A DNA stretch of 64,000 nucleotides from CAVVFX01 sp963747535 (GTDB lineage: Bacteria > Acidobacteriota > Terriglobia > Bryobacterales > Bryobacteraceae), in the NCBI GenBank assembly GCA_963747535.1, contig CAVVFX010000025.1, positions 394,312-458,311 of the forward strand, given 5' to 3'. Positions 1-9,894 of the stretch are shown one piece after another. Position numbers and translations under genes: made by a program. The notes below the pieces were generated by a model. That model had not been told where the DNA came from. It did no database searches and saw nothing but the letters and a program-made list of their open reading frames with translations. How positions within the stretch are numbered: the stretch's first letter is position 1; each line of letters starts with the position of its first letter.

Positions 1-97
1 AAATGGCCGCGATCATACACGTGTGTGTCCCGGCATTTGACGGATTGTCTGACATTGTGAGAAATCCTCCGTTCTCTTGATTTCTGCTGACTCGCCT

Positions 98-1603
98 TTA
101 CGCCAACTGGGCGTTGTGTTGCTTCAAGACGGTATCGATTCCCAGGTACAAATCGCCCTGTACTTTATAAAACTCATCCACCTCGGGAGTGCGGACGTAG
201 CACGAGATCTCAACACGAAAAGTAGTGGCAGTCAAACCGATGAGGCGTACCGGCCGCGGGCCGGGATCTACCAGCTCATGTTTCCCTAGCGACTGTTGGA
301 TCGACTCCATCAGCCTCCGTATCTCGTCCTCGCCGGCGTTGCGATTGAGTTCCAAAGTCGGATTAAACAGGATCTTATCGCGCCGCGAATAATTCTCCAG
401 ATTCAGCGCGGCGAATGAGGAATTCGGCACGCTGACAATTGTCCGGCTTAGGGTACGGATACGAGTCGACCTCATCCCGATGTCCTCAACCGTGCCGATT
501 AAGTCGCCGAACTTGCCGAACTCGCCGATGCCTACAGGATGGTCCCCAATGATCGAGACGCCTCCAAATACATTCGCGATGGTCTGCTGTGCGGCCAGCG
601 CAACCGCGATACCGCCAACTCCGAGTCCGGCGATCAGGGTGTTGGTGTTGTAGCCCCAGTTACTCAGCACCAGCAGAGCCGCGAAGATAACGATGGTGAC
701 GTTGGCGGTTCGCCGGCCGAGATGCAGCATAGATTTCGAGGTGAAGACATCCCGGGAGTCGAGAATGCTCTCAATGCGATTGAAGAAAAGTCCCACCAGG
801 CGTATCAGGCACCACCCAAGAGACCAGACCAGGACGAGTTCGGTCGCACGGCCGATGTACAGCCTTGCAATCGCTGAAGGCGCAACGAATTCCACGGCCA
901 CGCGGAACACCGCCAGGCAGAATATGATCCGCAGGGGCTGCACGATGATGCTTACCCATTGAAGCCGTTCCGTTCGCTTCCCGGCGATCCGAAGGGCCGC
1001 CCTAAGGAGATGATCGAGCAACCGGGAGAGCGAGAGCAGGAGCAGCACCGCGGCGATCAGCGCCGCCCATTTCCACAACGGGGTTTCGAGCAGTTGTACG
1101 TGCATCAGAAAAGGCGGCAGGAACTGCGCGATCCAGGGCGGTGTCTCGGAAGGGGTGAGTTCAGGGATGATGGCAACTGTTTCGCTCGCAAATAGCCAGA
1201 GTTCAGGGGCGCCGGGTTGCGTAGCTGTTCTCTCAAGGTTGATCGGGATGGTTTGCCCATCGTGTGAAACGGTCGTCACGCGTAAGCTGTTCGAGTTGTT
1301 ATCGCCCTCCGGATACTGGCTCAATTGCGCAACATTGAAGCGGGAGTCGGAATTGAGAATCGCTTCCAGTTCTCTCGCCAGTTCCGGACCTCGACGCGCG
1401 CGAGCCTGGTCCGGGATCTGCCGGAGATCCAGGTACTGTGACGCGCGTTGATAATCGCGATCACGCGCCGATTCGAGAAAACCCGTGACTGCTGAACGCG
1501 GATTTTCCCTGCCCAGCGGATCCGGTTTGCCGGACTGCGGGGTCTGGCTGTGTGCCAACGGTTCCAGGCAGCAGAGCAGAACCAGGGGGATCGCGCATCT
1601 CAT
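98..1603 (-). CDS. MscS-family mechanosensitive ion channel
   Basis: Small-conductance mechanosensitive channel, expected to release solutes across the inner membrane on hypo-osmotic shock. From the chosen ATG (about 501 aa) the protein starts with a signal peptide (MRCAIPLVLLCCLEPLAHSQ), then a periplasmic domain of roughly 140 residues, several membrane segments, and the MscS core. In the core I see the Gly/Ala-rich pore helix (VGGIAVALAAQQTIANVFGG) and the beta domain with GEFGKFGDLIGTVEDIGMR and VPNSSF. A start 36 bases upstream (1639) is also open. The neighbouring genes (GH15, TreS, second channel-like protein) fit an osmotic-stress role; that link is inference. Confidence 0.92.
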   Translation of the reverse strand: MRCAIPLVLLCCLEPLAHSQTPQSGKPDPLGRENPRSAVTGFLESARDRDYQRASQYLDLRQIPDQARARRGPELARELEAILNSDSRFNVAQLSQYPEGDNNSNSLRVTTVSHDGQTIPINLERTATQPGAPELWLFASETVAIIPELTPSETPPWIAQFLPPFLMHVQLLETPLWKWAALIAAVLLLLSLSRLLDHLLRAALRIAGKRTERLQWVSIIVQPLRIIFCLAVFRVAVEFVAPSAIARLYIGRATELVLVWSLGWCLIRLVGLFFNRIESILDSRDVFTSKSMLHLGRRTANVTIVIFAALLVLSNWGYNTNTLIAGLGVGGIAVALAAQQTIANVFGGVSIIGDHPVGIGEFGKFGDLIGTVEDIGMRSTRIRTLSRTIVSVPNSSFAALNLENYSRRDKILFNPTLELNRNAGEDEIRRLMESIQQSLGKHELVDPGPRPVRLIGLTATTFRVEISCYVRTPEVDEFYKVQGDLYLGIDTVLKQHNAQLA

Positions 1604-1752
1604 TTCGCGAAAGGCAAAGCATCTTGACTGCCGGAACATTCCGTTAGTGTGCGCGAGTGCACTAAATAGTTTGGACTGTGATGTGCTTCTCGAAGCCCAC
1701 TAGTAACTTTTGGCGCAGGTGGGTTCGCCTGCGGATGTGGATTGTTCTCATA

Positions 1753-3588
1753 ATGACCTATCAGCCCATCGATAATTATGGAGTCATCGGCAACATGAGG
1801 ACAGTCGCTCTTGTCGGCGTGGACGGTTCGATCGACTGGTTCTGCTATCCAAATTTCGATTCGCCCAGCATCTTCGGCGCAATCCTGGACTCGACAAAAG
1901 GCGGCTCTTTCAAAATCTTCGCCCATGCCGGGAGCGTGGTTCGAAAACAGATGTATTGGCCCGGTACCAATATTCTGGTGACCCACTTTTTATTGTCGGA
2001 TGGAATCGCGGAACTCCAGGATTTCATGCCTGTTGGCGACCCGGGCTATGGTCAACATCTTTGCCGTCGTGTCCGCTGCGTAAAGGGCACCGTTCGAATC
2101 TCGGTCACCTGCCGGCCAGCCCTAAACTATGGACGGGATAGCCATCAGACGACGGTCGATTCGCGCGGCGCGGTCTTCGGGTCCTCGAGCTTAAGTATTT
2201 CGCTGTCCTCCACCGTTCCACTCACGCAAGATGAGACCGGAGGAGTAACCGCACGATTCCTGCTGCGGGAAGGTGAGAACCAGGTATTCGTGCTGACCGG
2301 CGGCGCGGGAGATGTCCTCCCCTATCCGCTTTCTCTCGATGGGTTCGAGGAGTTATTCCGGACCACCGCGAAATTCTGGCAGCAGTGGCTCTCCGGATGC
2401 AGTTATCACGGACGCTGGCGCGAGCAGGTACAGCGGTCCGCGCTGGTTCTCAAACTCCTGACGTTCGAACCCACCGGAGCCATTATTGCGGCTCCCACGA
2501 CCAGCCTGCCGGAAGTGATCGGAGGCAGTCGCAATTGGGATTACCGTTATACCTGGCTCCGGGATGCAGCCTTTACGGTTTATGCGTTCCTCCGCATCGG
2601 TTTCAAAGCTGAGGCCACGGCATTTTTTAGCTGGCTGCGCAACTATGTGGCAAAATCTGCCGGCCACGCCCCACTCCCTGATGGAGGAAGGCTGCGCACC
2701 ATGTACACGGTCCACGGCGAGGACCGGCTCGCGGAGGAAACCCTGGATCATTGGGAAGGCTACCGGGGATCCGGGCCCGTGCGCATCGGGAATGCTGCCG
2801 CGCTACAGTTCCAGAATGATATCTACGGAGAATTGATGGATTCCTGTTATCTCTATAACAAGTACGTCTCTCCCGTTACTTATGACATGTGGGTCAGAAT
2901 TCGTAATCGCCTGAACTGGATCTGCGAGAATTGGGAACAGCCGGACTCGGGGATTTGGGAAATTCGCAATCAACGGCAAAATTACGTCTATTCGAAACTG
3001 ATGAATTGGGTAGCGCTGGATCGCGGTCTCCGGCTGGCCGATAAGCGGTCTTTTCCCGGCGAACGTGGCCGGTGGGTGCAGGAACGTGACCGTATCTACG
3101 AAGAGGTAATGACCCGGGGCTGGTCGGAGAAACGTGGCGCCTTCACTCAGTTTTACGGCAGTGACGATCTGGATGCCTCGCTTCTCATCATGCCCCTGGT
3201 TTTCTTTGTTGCCGCCAACGACCCGCGTATGCTCGCGACCGTCGATGCCATCCTCAAAAGACCACGCGAGGGCGGACTGGCGAGCGACGGGTTGATATTC
3301 CGTTATCCGCCTCAACCGCGCGTCGACGGCTTGCCCGGTGAAGAGGGCACGTTTAATATGTGCTCGTTTTGGTTGGTCGAGGCGCTGACGCGCGCGGGTT
3401 CTGTGGCGCCCGAGTACCTGGACCGCGCCAGGCTCCTGTTCGAAGGTGTGCTGGGATACGCCAATCACCTCGGCCTGTTTGCCGAGCAAACCGGTCCGCA
3501 AGGGGAGGCGCTAGGCAATTTTCCGCAAGCCTTTACGCATCTCGCGTTAATCAGCGCGGCGGTCAACCTGGACCGGGCATTGGGGTGA
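1753..3588 (+). CDS. GH15 family glucoamylase/trehalase-like glycoside hydrolase
   Basis: Hydrolyses alpha-glucosidic bonds in glucans or trehalose; family GH15, cytosolic (no signal peptide). The usual N-terminal beta-sandwich opening is visible (YQPIDNYGVIGNMRTVALVG, then DGSIDWFCYPNFDSPSIFGA). The (alpha/alpha)6 barrel follows, with RNWDYRYTWLRDAAF, an acidic EETLDHWEGY stretch and a late EGTFNMCSFWLVEAL that carries the probable second catalytic Glu. The ATG at 1753 is chosen because family homology begins there; the frame is open upstream to 1678. It ends 6 bases before treS, so the two are likely co-transcribed. Substrate (trehalose versus malto-oligosaccharide) cannot be settled from sequence. 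Confidence 0.9.
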   Translation: MTYQPIDNYGVIGNMRTVALVGVDGSIDWFCYPNFDSPSIFGAILDSTKGGSFKIFAHAGSVVRKQMYWPGTNILVTHFLLSDGIAELQDFMPVGDPGYGQHLCRRVRCVKGTVRISVTCRPALNYGRDSHQTTVDSRGAVFGSSSLSISLSSTVPLTQDETGGVTARFLLREGENQVFVLTGGAGDVLPYPLSLDGFEELFRTTAKFWQQWLSGCSYHGRWREQVQRSALVLKLLTFEPTGAIIAAPTTSLPEVIGGSRNWDYRYTWLRDAAFTVYAFLRIGFKAEATAFFSWLRNYVAKSAGHAPLPDGGRLRTMYTVHGEDRLAEETLDHWEGYRGSGPVRIGNAAALQFQNDIYGELMDSCYLYNKYVSPVTYDMWVRIRNRLNWICENWEQPDSGIWEIRNQRQNYVYSKLMNWVALDRGLRLADKRSFPGERGRWVQERDRIYEEVMTRGWSEKRGAFTQFYGSDDLDASLLIMPLVFFVAANDPRMLATVDAILKRPREGGLASDGLIFRYPPQPRVDGLPGEEGTFNMCSFWLVEALTRAGSVAPEYLDRARLLFEGVLGYANHLGLFAEQTGPQGEALGNFPQAFTHLALISAAVNLDRALG

Positions 3589-3594
3589 ACATTT

Positions 3595-5250
3595 ATGAAA
3601 TATGCGAGCGCGACTGACCCCCTCTGGTACAAAGACGCCATCATTTACGAAACCCATGTGAGAGCGTTCTTCGATAGCGACAACAACGGCATTGGTGATT
3701 TCAAAGGTTTGTGTCAAAAGCTGGATTACCTTCAGGATCTGGGAGTTACCTGTCTTTGGTTGTTACCTTTTTTCCCTTCTCCCCTACGGGATGACGGTTA
3801 TGATATCTCGGATCCGGAGAGCGTCCACCCAAGCTATGGGAAGTTAGAGGATTTTAAGCAGTTCCTTACCGCGGCGCACGAGCGAAACCTGCAGGTTCTG
3901 ATTGAACTTGTAGTGAACCATACATCGGACCAGCATCCCCGGTTCCAGGCCGCTCGCAAAGCTCCGGCCGGTTCACCGGAACGTAACTTCTACGTGTGGA
4001 GTGATACCGATCATAAGTACAGTAACGCACGAATTATCTTCACGGATACGGAGAAGTCCAACTGGTCCTGGGATCCGGAAGCCAAGGCCTATTACTGGCA
4101 TCGGTTCTTTTCCCATCAACCCGATTTGAACTTCGATAATCCGGCTGTCCTGGATGAGGTACTGAAGGTCATGCGCTTCTGGCTGGATATGGGTGTCGAT
4201 GGCTTGCGTCTGGATGCCATCCCGTACCTCGTCGAACGGGACGGTACGAACTGCGAAAATCTCCCCGAGACCCATCAGATCATCAAGCAGATCCGCAGCG
4301 ACCTGGACGCCAATTACGCGAACCGCCTGCTGCTCGCCGAAGCCAATCAGTGGCCGCAGGAGGTCCGTCAATACTTCGGGCAGGAGGACGAGTGCCATAT
4401 GGCATTCCACTTCCCTTTGATGCCGCGTATCTTTATGGCGCTCCGCCTGGAGGACCGTCTTCCGATCACGGATATCATGTCGCGCACGCCCGGGATCCCA
4501 GCCAGTTGTCAGTGGGGATTGTTCCTGCGCAACCATGATGAGCTCACGCTCGAAATGGTGACCGACGACGAGCGCGACTATATGTATTTCGCTTACGGGA
4601 GCGATCCCCGGATGCGGCTCAATGTGGGAATCCGGCGACGCCTCGCACCTCTTATGGACAACAACCGCCGCCGCATCGAGCTGATGAACAGCATCCTGTT
4701 TTCCTTCCCCGGCACGCCTATCATTTACTACGGTGACGAGATCGGAATGGGCGACAACATCTATCTTGGAGACCGCAACGGCGTCCGTACGCCGATGCAA
4801 TGGAGCACGGACCGAAATGCCGGCTTCTCGCGCGCCAACCCCGCCCAGCTTTATAGTCCGGTGGTCATCGATCCGATCTATGGCTACGAAGCGGTCAACG
4901 TGGAAACGCAGCTCAGCGATTCCTCGTCGCTCTTGCACTGGATGAAAAACATGATCGCGCTGAGAAAACTGTTTCGCGTGTTCGGCCGGGGAACATTGGA
5001 ATTTTTGCAGCCCCCGAATCGCAAGATCATGGCATATTTGAGACGCTATGAAGGCGATCAGGTGATGTGTGTCGCAAATCTCTCCCGGTTTTCACAGCCC
5101 GTGGAACTCGACCTGTCCAACCTGGCGGGGTTGACGCCGATCGAGATGCTGGGATACACGGAGTTTCCTCAGATTGATTACAACCCGTACCGGCTCTCGC
5201 TGGGGCCCTACGGATTTCTGTGGTTTGAACTGCAAGGAAAAAAGAGTTAG
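3595..5250 (+). CDS. treS: Trehalose synthase (maltose alpha-D-glucosyltransferase), GH13
   Basis: Interconverts maltose and trehalose. The 551-aa length matches a stand-alone TreS without the fused maltokinase seen in many bacteria. The hallmark start (PLWYKDAIIYETHVRAFFDS) and GH13 regions are intact: DDGYDISD, ELVVNHTSDQHP, DGLRLDAIPYL with the nucleophile Asp, LLAEANQWP with the acid/base Glu, and FLRNHDELT with the transition-state Asp. The ribosome-binding site GGGGTGA overlaps the stop of the GH15 gene. The gene converges on a channel-like gene with only 18 bases between stops, and the 5' part of a dispersed repeat (CCGTAAGGCAGACCATC) fills that gap. Confidence 0.95.
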   Translation: MKYASATDPLWYKDAIIYETHVRAFFDSDNNGIGDFKGLCQKLDYLQDLGVTCLWLLPFFPSPLRDDGYDISDPESVHPSYGKLEDFKQFLTAAHERNLQVLIELVVNHTSDQHPRFQAARKAPAGSPERNFYVWSDTDHKYSNARIIFTDTEKSNWSWDPEAKAYYWHRFFSHQPDLNFDNPAVLDEVLKVMRFWLDMGVDGLRLDAIPYLVERDGTNCENLPETHQIIKQIRSDLDANYANRLLLAEANQWPQEVRQYFGQEDECHMAFHFPLMPRIFMALRLEDRLPITDIMSRTPGIPASCQWGLFLRNHDELTLEMVTDDERDYMYFAYGSDPRMRLNVGIRRRLAPLMDNNRRRIELMNSILFSFPGTPIIYYGDEIGMGDNIYLGDRNGVRTPMQWSTDRNAGFSRANPAQLYSPVVIDPIYGYEAVNVETQLSDSSSLLHWMKNMIALRKLFRVFGRGTLEFLQPPNRKIMAYLRRYEGDQVMCVANLSRFSQPVELDLSNLAGLTPIEMLGYTEFPQIDYNPYRLSLGPYGFLWFELQGKKS

Positions 5251-5268
5251 GCCGTAAGGCAGACCATC

Positions 5269-5970
5269 CTACATGTGATGAAATTGCTCGTCCGTCTCCT
5301 TTTCTGTTTTGTCCGACTGCCGTTCCCAAGTGCGGCTCACCATCTCCTTTGAGCCTAAGCCGACCGCCAATGCCAGCGCCAGCACGATGCCGCCGAACAA
5401 AATGGCAAATGCCATGCGCACCACTAAACCACCAATCCGCAGGTGGTCCAGCGCCATCGCGACACTCAACACAATTACCAGCCATTTCACCCCGAGACTG
5501 AGTAGCCTCGCTGATTGGATCTGCATATTCACCGCGCTGATCAACACGCTGCGCGCCAGAAAGCGCGAGGCAATGACTCCTATAAAGAGCACCACAATCG
5601 CGGCCACGGCGTTGGGAAGATAATTGAACAACTGCTCGATCAGCAACGAAGGGAGCCTGGAATCAAGCGCGCTCAGACCGGTGAGCAGGCCAAGCACGAG
5701 AATCATCAGAAAGCAGACCCGCGCGATCAATTGAGCCGGCGTGATGGAGGGCGACACCTCGCGCAACGCGGAAAAGCCCCATTTGTCCATGCGTCTATCG
5801 AAACTGATTCTCACGAGTGCTCGTTGGATAATCGCGCGCACCAGAAACGCCGTGATTCCCGTGAGGGCCAGTATCAGGACCAGGGCCAGCAGACCGGGCA
5901 GAAAATCGGCCAGAGTAGTGGCGATTCGGGCAACCGCCTGCCTGACCACGTCATCGACTTGATTCCACAT
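5269..5970 (-). CDS. Small-conductance channel-like membrane protein (conserved TM-helix repeat)
   Basis: A 233-aa integral membrane protein resembling the 'conserved TM helix' proteins related to MscS channels, but lacking the MscS beta domain. Hydrophobic stretches occur near residues 22-50 (FLPGLLALVLILALTGITAF), 85-105, 120-145 (LPNAVAAIVVLFIGVIASRF) and 160-210. The charged C-terminus (residues 212-233) would be cytosolic. Its neighbours are trehalose metabolism and a glycosyltransferase, so a role in osmotic adjustment is plausible but inferred. No ligand or gating motif is recognisable. Confidence 0.75.
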   Translation of the reverse strand: MWNQVDDVVRQAVARIATTLADFLPGLLALVLILALTGITAFLVRAIIQRALVRISFDRRMDKWGFSALREVSPSITPAQLIARVCFLMILVLGLLTGLSALDSRLPSLLIEQLFNYLPNAVAAIVVLFIGVIASRFLARSVLISAVNMQIQSARLLSLGVKWLVIVLSVAMALDHLRIGGLVVRMAFAILFGGIVLALALAVGLGSKEMVSRTWERQSDKTEKETDEQFHHM

Positions 5971-6006
5971 GTTTAACTCCTTTCACACATCCGCTCCTGT
6001 TGATGG

Positions 6007-7299
6007 TCATGGATTGAACCGGTCCGGCCATCGCCAGCGGGAGATTAGATAACCCTTCTGCGCCTCATACGCAAGGCACAGCGCTTCGATCGAATCCTGG
6101 GCTTCGTTGGGGCTCTTGCCCCGCACACCAACGACATACGAGGCCACCCAGCCAAGATAGATTGGAGTCAAAGCGCGCAAAAGGTGATCGCGATCCATGC
6201 TCCGCAGCCGATACGCCAGAGCAAAGTCGTAGATCACCCGCGCCCAGAGGACGTCATCGAAACAAAAAGCATCCGGGCTCTTAGAAGCCATGCGCTTCAA
6301 TTCCACGAGGGTCGCCGGAGGTAGCACAACTCGCCAGATGTCCTGCAGGTTTGCGTAGCCCAGCCGAAATGACTCGATCATGGGATGGATGTCCACCGGG
6401 ACCTCTTCAGGGTCTGACACGGGTTCGCAGCCGGAGCCGAAGGTCGGCACGATGTCGGAGTGTCGAATCCTTTGCCAGATCGAGGCGGTCTCGTTCATCT
6501 GCGTAAAGATAGACTCCAGGACCTGAGCCAGCATCGTGCTGACTTCGGGAGGCGGTTCGCTCTGCATCAATATGCGGGGCCCCAGATACGCCTGTGCAAG
6601 CCTGAAGTCTCCGCACGATGCTCGGGTGGAAATCCAGGCATCCATACCGAAGCCTCCTCCATCGGCATCCGCTTGCCGCTGCCGGGCGAGATAGTCGAGC
6701 AGCTTCACCGAGAACGCGAAGTCTCCACCGATCGGTTGCCGGATCCTCTTGCCATAGAGCGCCCGGGTCAACGGATACACGATACCTTGCAGAATGGGAG
6801 CATCATACTTATGGCGCTGATAGCAGGGCGCGACAAAATCGAATTGTTGATCGAAGACTGGCCGGCCCAGCGCTTCTACCCACTCTCCATTGAAACTGCT
6901 GATATTGCCATCCAGCACGATGCAGGCGCGAGCCTTGAGTCTCCCGGCAAGGTCAAAAATGGTTTTGTAGGCATTCGGCTTGTTGGGCATGCCGTACTGC
7001 TCTATGGAAAGCATGGGGAGCGGGTTCGCCAGTTGTAAGAACGACTTCTTGTCGATGGCAGCCTCCATGGCAACCTCCTGGGTGCCGTCTTTGGATCCCC
7101 CGTCCAGATTGACAACGATGCCGCGGCTCTCAGGAAAGTAAGTAGCCAATGCCTCCTGACCGGCGCGAACCATATTGCCGATCGTGCCTGCGCTGTTATG
7201 ACTGAACAAGCTTAGAACGATGTCTGCATGGTCTAATGCCTCGAGTTGTTGCTGCTGAACGTCAACCTCAGCCATCTTTCGCCGCGTCTCCGGAGTCAC
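6007..7299 (-). CDS. GT78/GT81-like glycosyltransferase (glucosyl- or mannosyl-glycerate synthase type)
   Basis: GT-A fold glycosyltransferase, 430 aa, cytosolic. Visible features are an N-terminal nucleotide-sugar domain (ADIVLSLFSHNSAGTIGNM, VVNLDGGSKDGTQE), a DxD-like metal site region (CIVLDGNISS), and an acceptor loop QPIGGDFAFS followed by GFGMDAWIS. The order and the helical C-terminus resemble mannosylglycerate synthase and glucosyl-3-phosphoglycerate synthase, which make compatible solutes. This is an analogy from motifs only; a role in polysaccharide synthesis is possible. Two ATGs are usable (7299, or 24 bases downstream). It lies 36 bases upstream of the channel-like gene on the same strand, so the pair could form one transcript. 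Confidence 0.7.
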   Translation of the reverse strand: MTPETRRKMAEVDVQQQQLEALDHADIVLSLFSHNSAGTIGNMVRAGQEALATYFPESRGIVVNLDGGSKDGTQEVAMEAAIDKKSFLQLANPLPMLSIEQYGMPNKPNAYKTIFDLAGRLKARACIVLDGNISSFNGEWVEALGRPVFDQQFDFVAPCYQRHKYDAPILQGIVYPLTRALYGKRIRQPIGGDFAFSVKLLDYLARQRQADADGGGFGMDAWISTRASCGDFRLAQAYLGPRILMQSEPPPEVSTMLAQVLESIFTQMNETASIWQRIRHSDIVPTFGSGCEPVSDPEEVPVDIHPMIESFRLGYANLQDIWRVVLPPATLVELKRMASKSPDAFCFDDVLWARVIYDFALAYRLRSMDRDHLLRALTPIYLGWVASYVVGVRGKSPNEAQDSIEALCLAYEAQKGYLISRWRWPDRFNP

Positions 7300-7523
7300 T
7301 TGCTAGTCGCAATGGAATAGCCAAGTTGGCGATGAGCGTCTCTCGTCATCCGCGCAAACTGTATTGACACTCACCTTTCTCCGCGCCGGCTTGGGCGACT
7401 TTGTCAATGAAGTCTGTATTCCGTGTTCATTCGTGTTCATTCGTGGCCAAATATTTGCGTTCATTTGTCTTATGCAGAACAGTTAGCAATCCCTGGCCGC
7501 ATCACGATAAGATAGCGTTGGTC

Positions 7524-9854
7524 ATGACATTTATCCGACGCGTCGCCGTATTGGGGGCAGGAACCATGGGGGCCAGGATCGCCGCCCATTTTGCCAATTC
7601 CGGGGTCCCGGTTCTGCTGCTGGACATCGTCCTGCCGAATCAGGCGGACCGCAGCGCGGCGGCGAAAAAAGGTCTGGACGCAGCGCTCAAGGGTCGCCCG
7701 GGCGCTTTCTTTCTGCCGTCGGCGGCATCCTTAATACAAACCGGCAACTTCGAGGACGACCTCCCCGGGTTAGCTTCCTGCGATTGGATTATCGAAGCGG
7801 TCGCTGAGAATCTCTTGATCAAGCGCTCCCTGTTCTCGAAAGTGATACCGCACCGCAAGCCTGGGACGCTGCTATCGACCAACACCAGCGGCATTCCACT
7901 GGCAGCCGTCATGGCCGGTTTCGAGGCCGAATTTCGCCAGCACTTCTTCGGCACGCATTTCTTCAATCCGCCGCGCTATCTGCACCTGGTCGAAGTGATT
8001 CCGGGTCCGGACACCAAACCGGAATTATTGGCCTTCGCCTCAGACTATTGCGACCGTCGTCTGGGAAAAGGTGTGGTGACCTGCAAGGATACACCCAACT
8101 TTATCGCCAATCGCATCGGCAGCTTTTTCGGTTCCACGGTGCAAATGCTTACCGTAGAGCAGGACCTGACGATCGAAGAGGTCGATCTGCTCACCGGGCC
8201 GCTGATCGGCTTGCCCAAGAGCGCCAGCTATCGCCTGCTGGACATCGTCGGACTGGACGTCTGGGCCCACGTGACCGACAATCTATACGACGCGGTGCCA
8301 CACGACCCCTGGCGTTCGCGTTTCGTCATGCAGCCGTTTCTGCAGGAGATGATCGAGCGCAAATGGCTGGGCGATAAGACCGGCCATGGCTGCTACAAAC
8401 GTATCGGCCACACACGGGAAATCCATGCCCTTGATTGGAAGACGCTTGACTATCATCCCGTGGCCAAGCCACACTTCGCCGAAATTGAAAACGCCCGCCT
8501 GATCGAAGGCTTGCCGGAACGTCTGCGTGCACTGGTCGCGTCCGATGGCCGCGCGGGAAAGTTCCTGTGGCAGGTTCTGAGCGATTTGCTGATTTACTCG
8601 GCCACGATGGTGCCGGAAATTTCCGACCGCATCGTCGAAATCGATCGCGCCATGCGCTGGGGGTATGCGAATACTCTGGGCCCTTTCGAATTGTGGGACG
8701 CGTTGGGCTTCATGGATACGGTCCGCCGTATCGAAAGCGAAGGCCGCACCCTGCCACCAGGTATCGAACGAATGTGCGCATCCGGCGCGACGTCTTTCTA
8801 TCAGGCGGCCGATGCCGCCGGCCAGCCGCGCACCCAATACTTCGATCTGCTGGAAGGTGCGCGCTATTGCGACCTGGAGCGGCGTCCGGGCATCGCTGTA
8901 CTGGGTGATATAAAGCGCGCGCGTGGCGTCATCCGCAAGAATGCCGGCGCGTCGCTGATCGACTTGGGTGATGGAGTCACCTGCGTGGAGTTCCACAGCA
9001 AGATGAACTCCGTTGGCGAGGATCTGATCAACATGATCCACGAAGGAATTCGCGAGACCTCGCGCAATTTTTCCTCGATGGTGATCGGGAACCAGGGCGA
9101 AAATTTCAGCGTCGGCGCGAACCTGATGCTGGTGCTGCTCGCCGCACAGGAGCAGGATTGGGACGATCTGGACGCCGCCGTGCGCCGCTTCCAGCAAGTC
9201 AATATGGCCATTAAATACGCGCCCGTGCCGGTGGTTGCGGCGCCGTTCGGCATGACGCTGGGCGGAGGCTGCGAAGTCGCCATGCACGCCGCGCGCGTCC
9301 AGGCCTCGGCGGAATTGTATATGGGCCTGGTCGAAGTCGGGGTGGGCCTGGTGCCGGCGGGCGGCGGGTGCAAAGAGTTGCTGCTACGGCTGCATGATCC
9401 TCAAAAAGCCTTCGAGCAAATCGGCTTCGCCAAGACCTCCAGCAGTGCGGCGGAAGCTCGCCATATGGGCTTTCTGCGCGATAGCGATGAAGTCTCGATG
9501 AATCCCGAGCGCCTCATCGCCGATGCCAAATCGCTAGCTCTCTCCCTGGTCTCCAATTACTCGCCCGGTGGGCCCCGCCACGACATCAAGGTCCGCGGAG
9601 AGGCGACCTACGCGCTGTTGAAACTCGGCGTCTGGACCGCCCGGAAGGGCAATTACATCAGCGATTATGATGCGGTGATCGGTGAAAAGCTGGCCCATAT
9701 TTTGAGTGGAGGCCGCTTTACCGGAGAGCAGACAGTGTCCGAACAGTATCTGCTGGATCTGGAGCGCGAAGCCTTCCTGAGCCTCTGTGGCCGCGCAGAA
9801 ACCCAGGCCCGCATCCAACACATGCTCAAGCACGGAAAGGCGCTGAGGAACTAA
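7524..9854 (+). CDS. fadN: Bifunctional 3-hydroxyacyl-CoA dehydrogenase / enoyl-CoA hydratase (FadN type)
   Basis: Second and third steps of fatty-acid beta-oxidation. The dehydrogenase domain is N-terminal, with the NAD site VAVLGAGTMGARIAAHFANS and HFFGTHFFNPPRYLHLVEVI. A second dehydrogenase C-domain follows around residue 200 (NFIANRIG). The enoyl-CoA hydratase/crotonase part lies in the last third (oxyanion-hole segments NFSVGANL and FGMTLGGGCEVAMHAARVQ). This domain order, and the downstream thiolase and acyl-CoA dehydrogenase, match the fadN-fadA-fadE operon of Bacillus rather than E. coli FadB. The ATG at 7524 sits directly before the Rossmann strand; the frame is open to 7401 without homology. 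The symbol is by resemblance. Confidence 0.93.
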   Translation: MTFIRRVAVLGAGTMGARIAAHFANSGVPVLLLDIVLPNQADRSAAAKKGLDAALKGRPGAFFLPSAASLIQTGNFEDDLPGLASCDWIIEAVAENLLIKRSLFSKVIPHRKPGTLLSTNTSGIPLAAVMAGFEAEFRQHFFGTHFFNPPRYLHLVEVIPGPDTKPELLAFASDYCDRRLGKGVVTCKDTPNFIANRIGSFFGSTVQMLTVEQDLTIEEVDLLTGPLIGLPKSASYRLLDIVGLDVWAHVTDNLYDAVPHDPWRSRFVMQPFLQEMIERKWLGDKTGHGCYKRIGHTREIHALDWKTLDYHPVAKPHFAEIENARLIEGLPERLRALVASDGRAGKFLWQVLSDLLIYSATMVPEISDRIVEIDRAMRWGYANTLGPFELWDALGFMDTVRRIESEGRTLPPGIERMCASGATSFYQAADAAGQPRTQYFDLLEGARYCDLERRPGIAVLGDIKRARGVIRKNAGASLIDLGDGVTCVEFHSKMNSVGEDLINMIHEGIRETSRNFSSMVIGNQGENFSVGANLMLVLLAAQEQDWDDLDAAVRRFQQVNMAIKYAPVPVVAAPFGMTLGGGCEVAMHAARVQASAELYMGLVEVGVGLVPAGGGCKELLLRLHDPQKAFEQIGFAKTSSSAAEARHMGFLRDSDEVSMNPERLIADAKSLALSLVSNYSPGGPRHDIKVRGEATYALLKLGVWTARKGNYISDYDAVIGEKLAHILSGGRFTGEQTVSEQYLLDLEREAFLSLCGRAETQARIQHMLKHGKALRN

Positions 9855-9863
9855 CCTTTGTGT

Positions 9864-9881
9864 GACAGACTTTAGTCTGTC
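9864..9881. other. Perfect hairpin between fadN and the thiolase gene
   Basis: GACAGAC, loop TTTA, GTCTGTC: a 7-bp perfect stem that ends 13 bases before the thiolase ATG at 9895. There is no T-run, so it is unlikely to be a terminator. It could affect mRNA processing or access to the ribosome-binding site. Confidence 0.5.
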
Positions 9882-9894
9882 CTTGAGAGTGACT

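Noticed and set aside
7421..7452. Short tandem TTCGTGTTCA repeat upstream of fadN
   Set aside because: Only about two and a half units in non-coding sequence; no further copies or structure were seen, so it is not annotated as a repeat.
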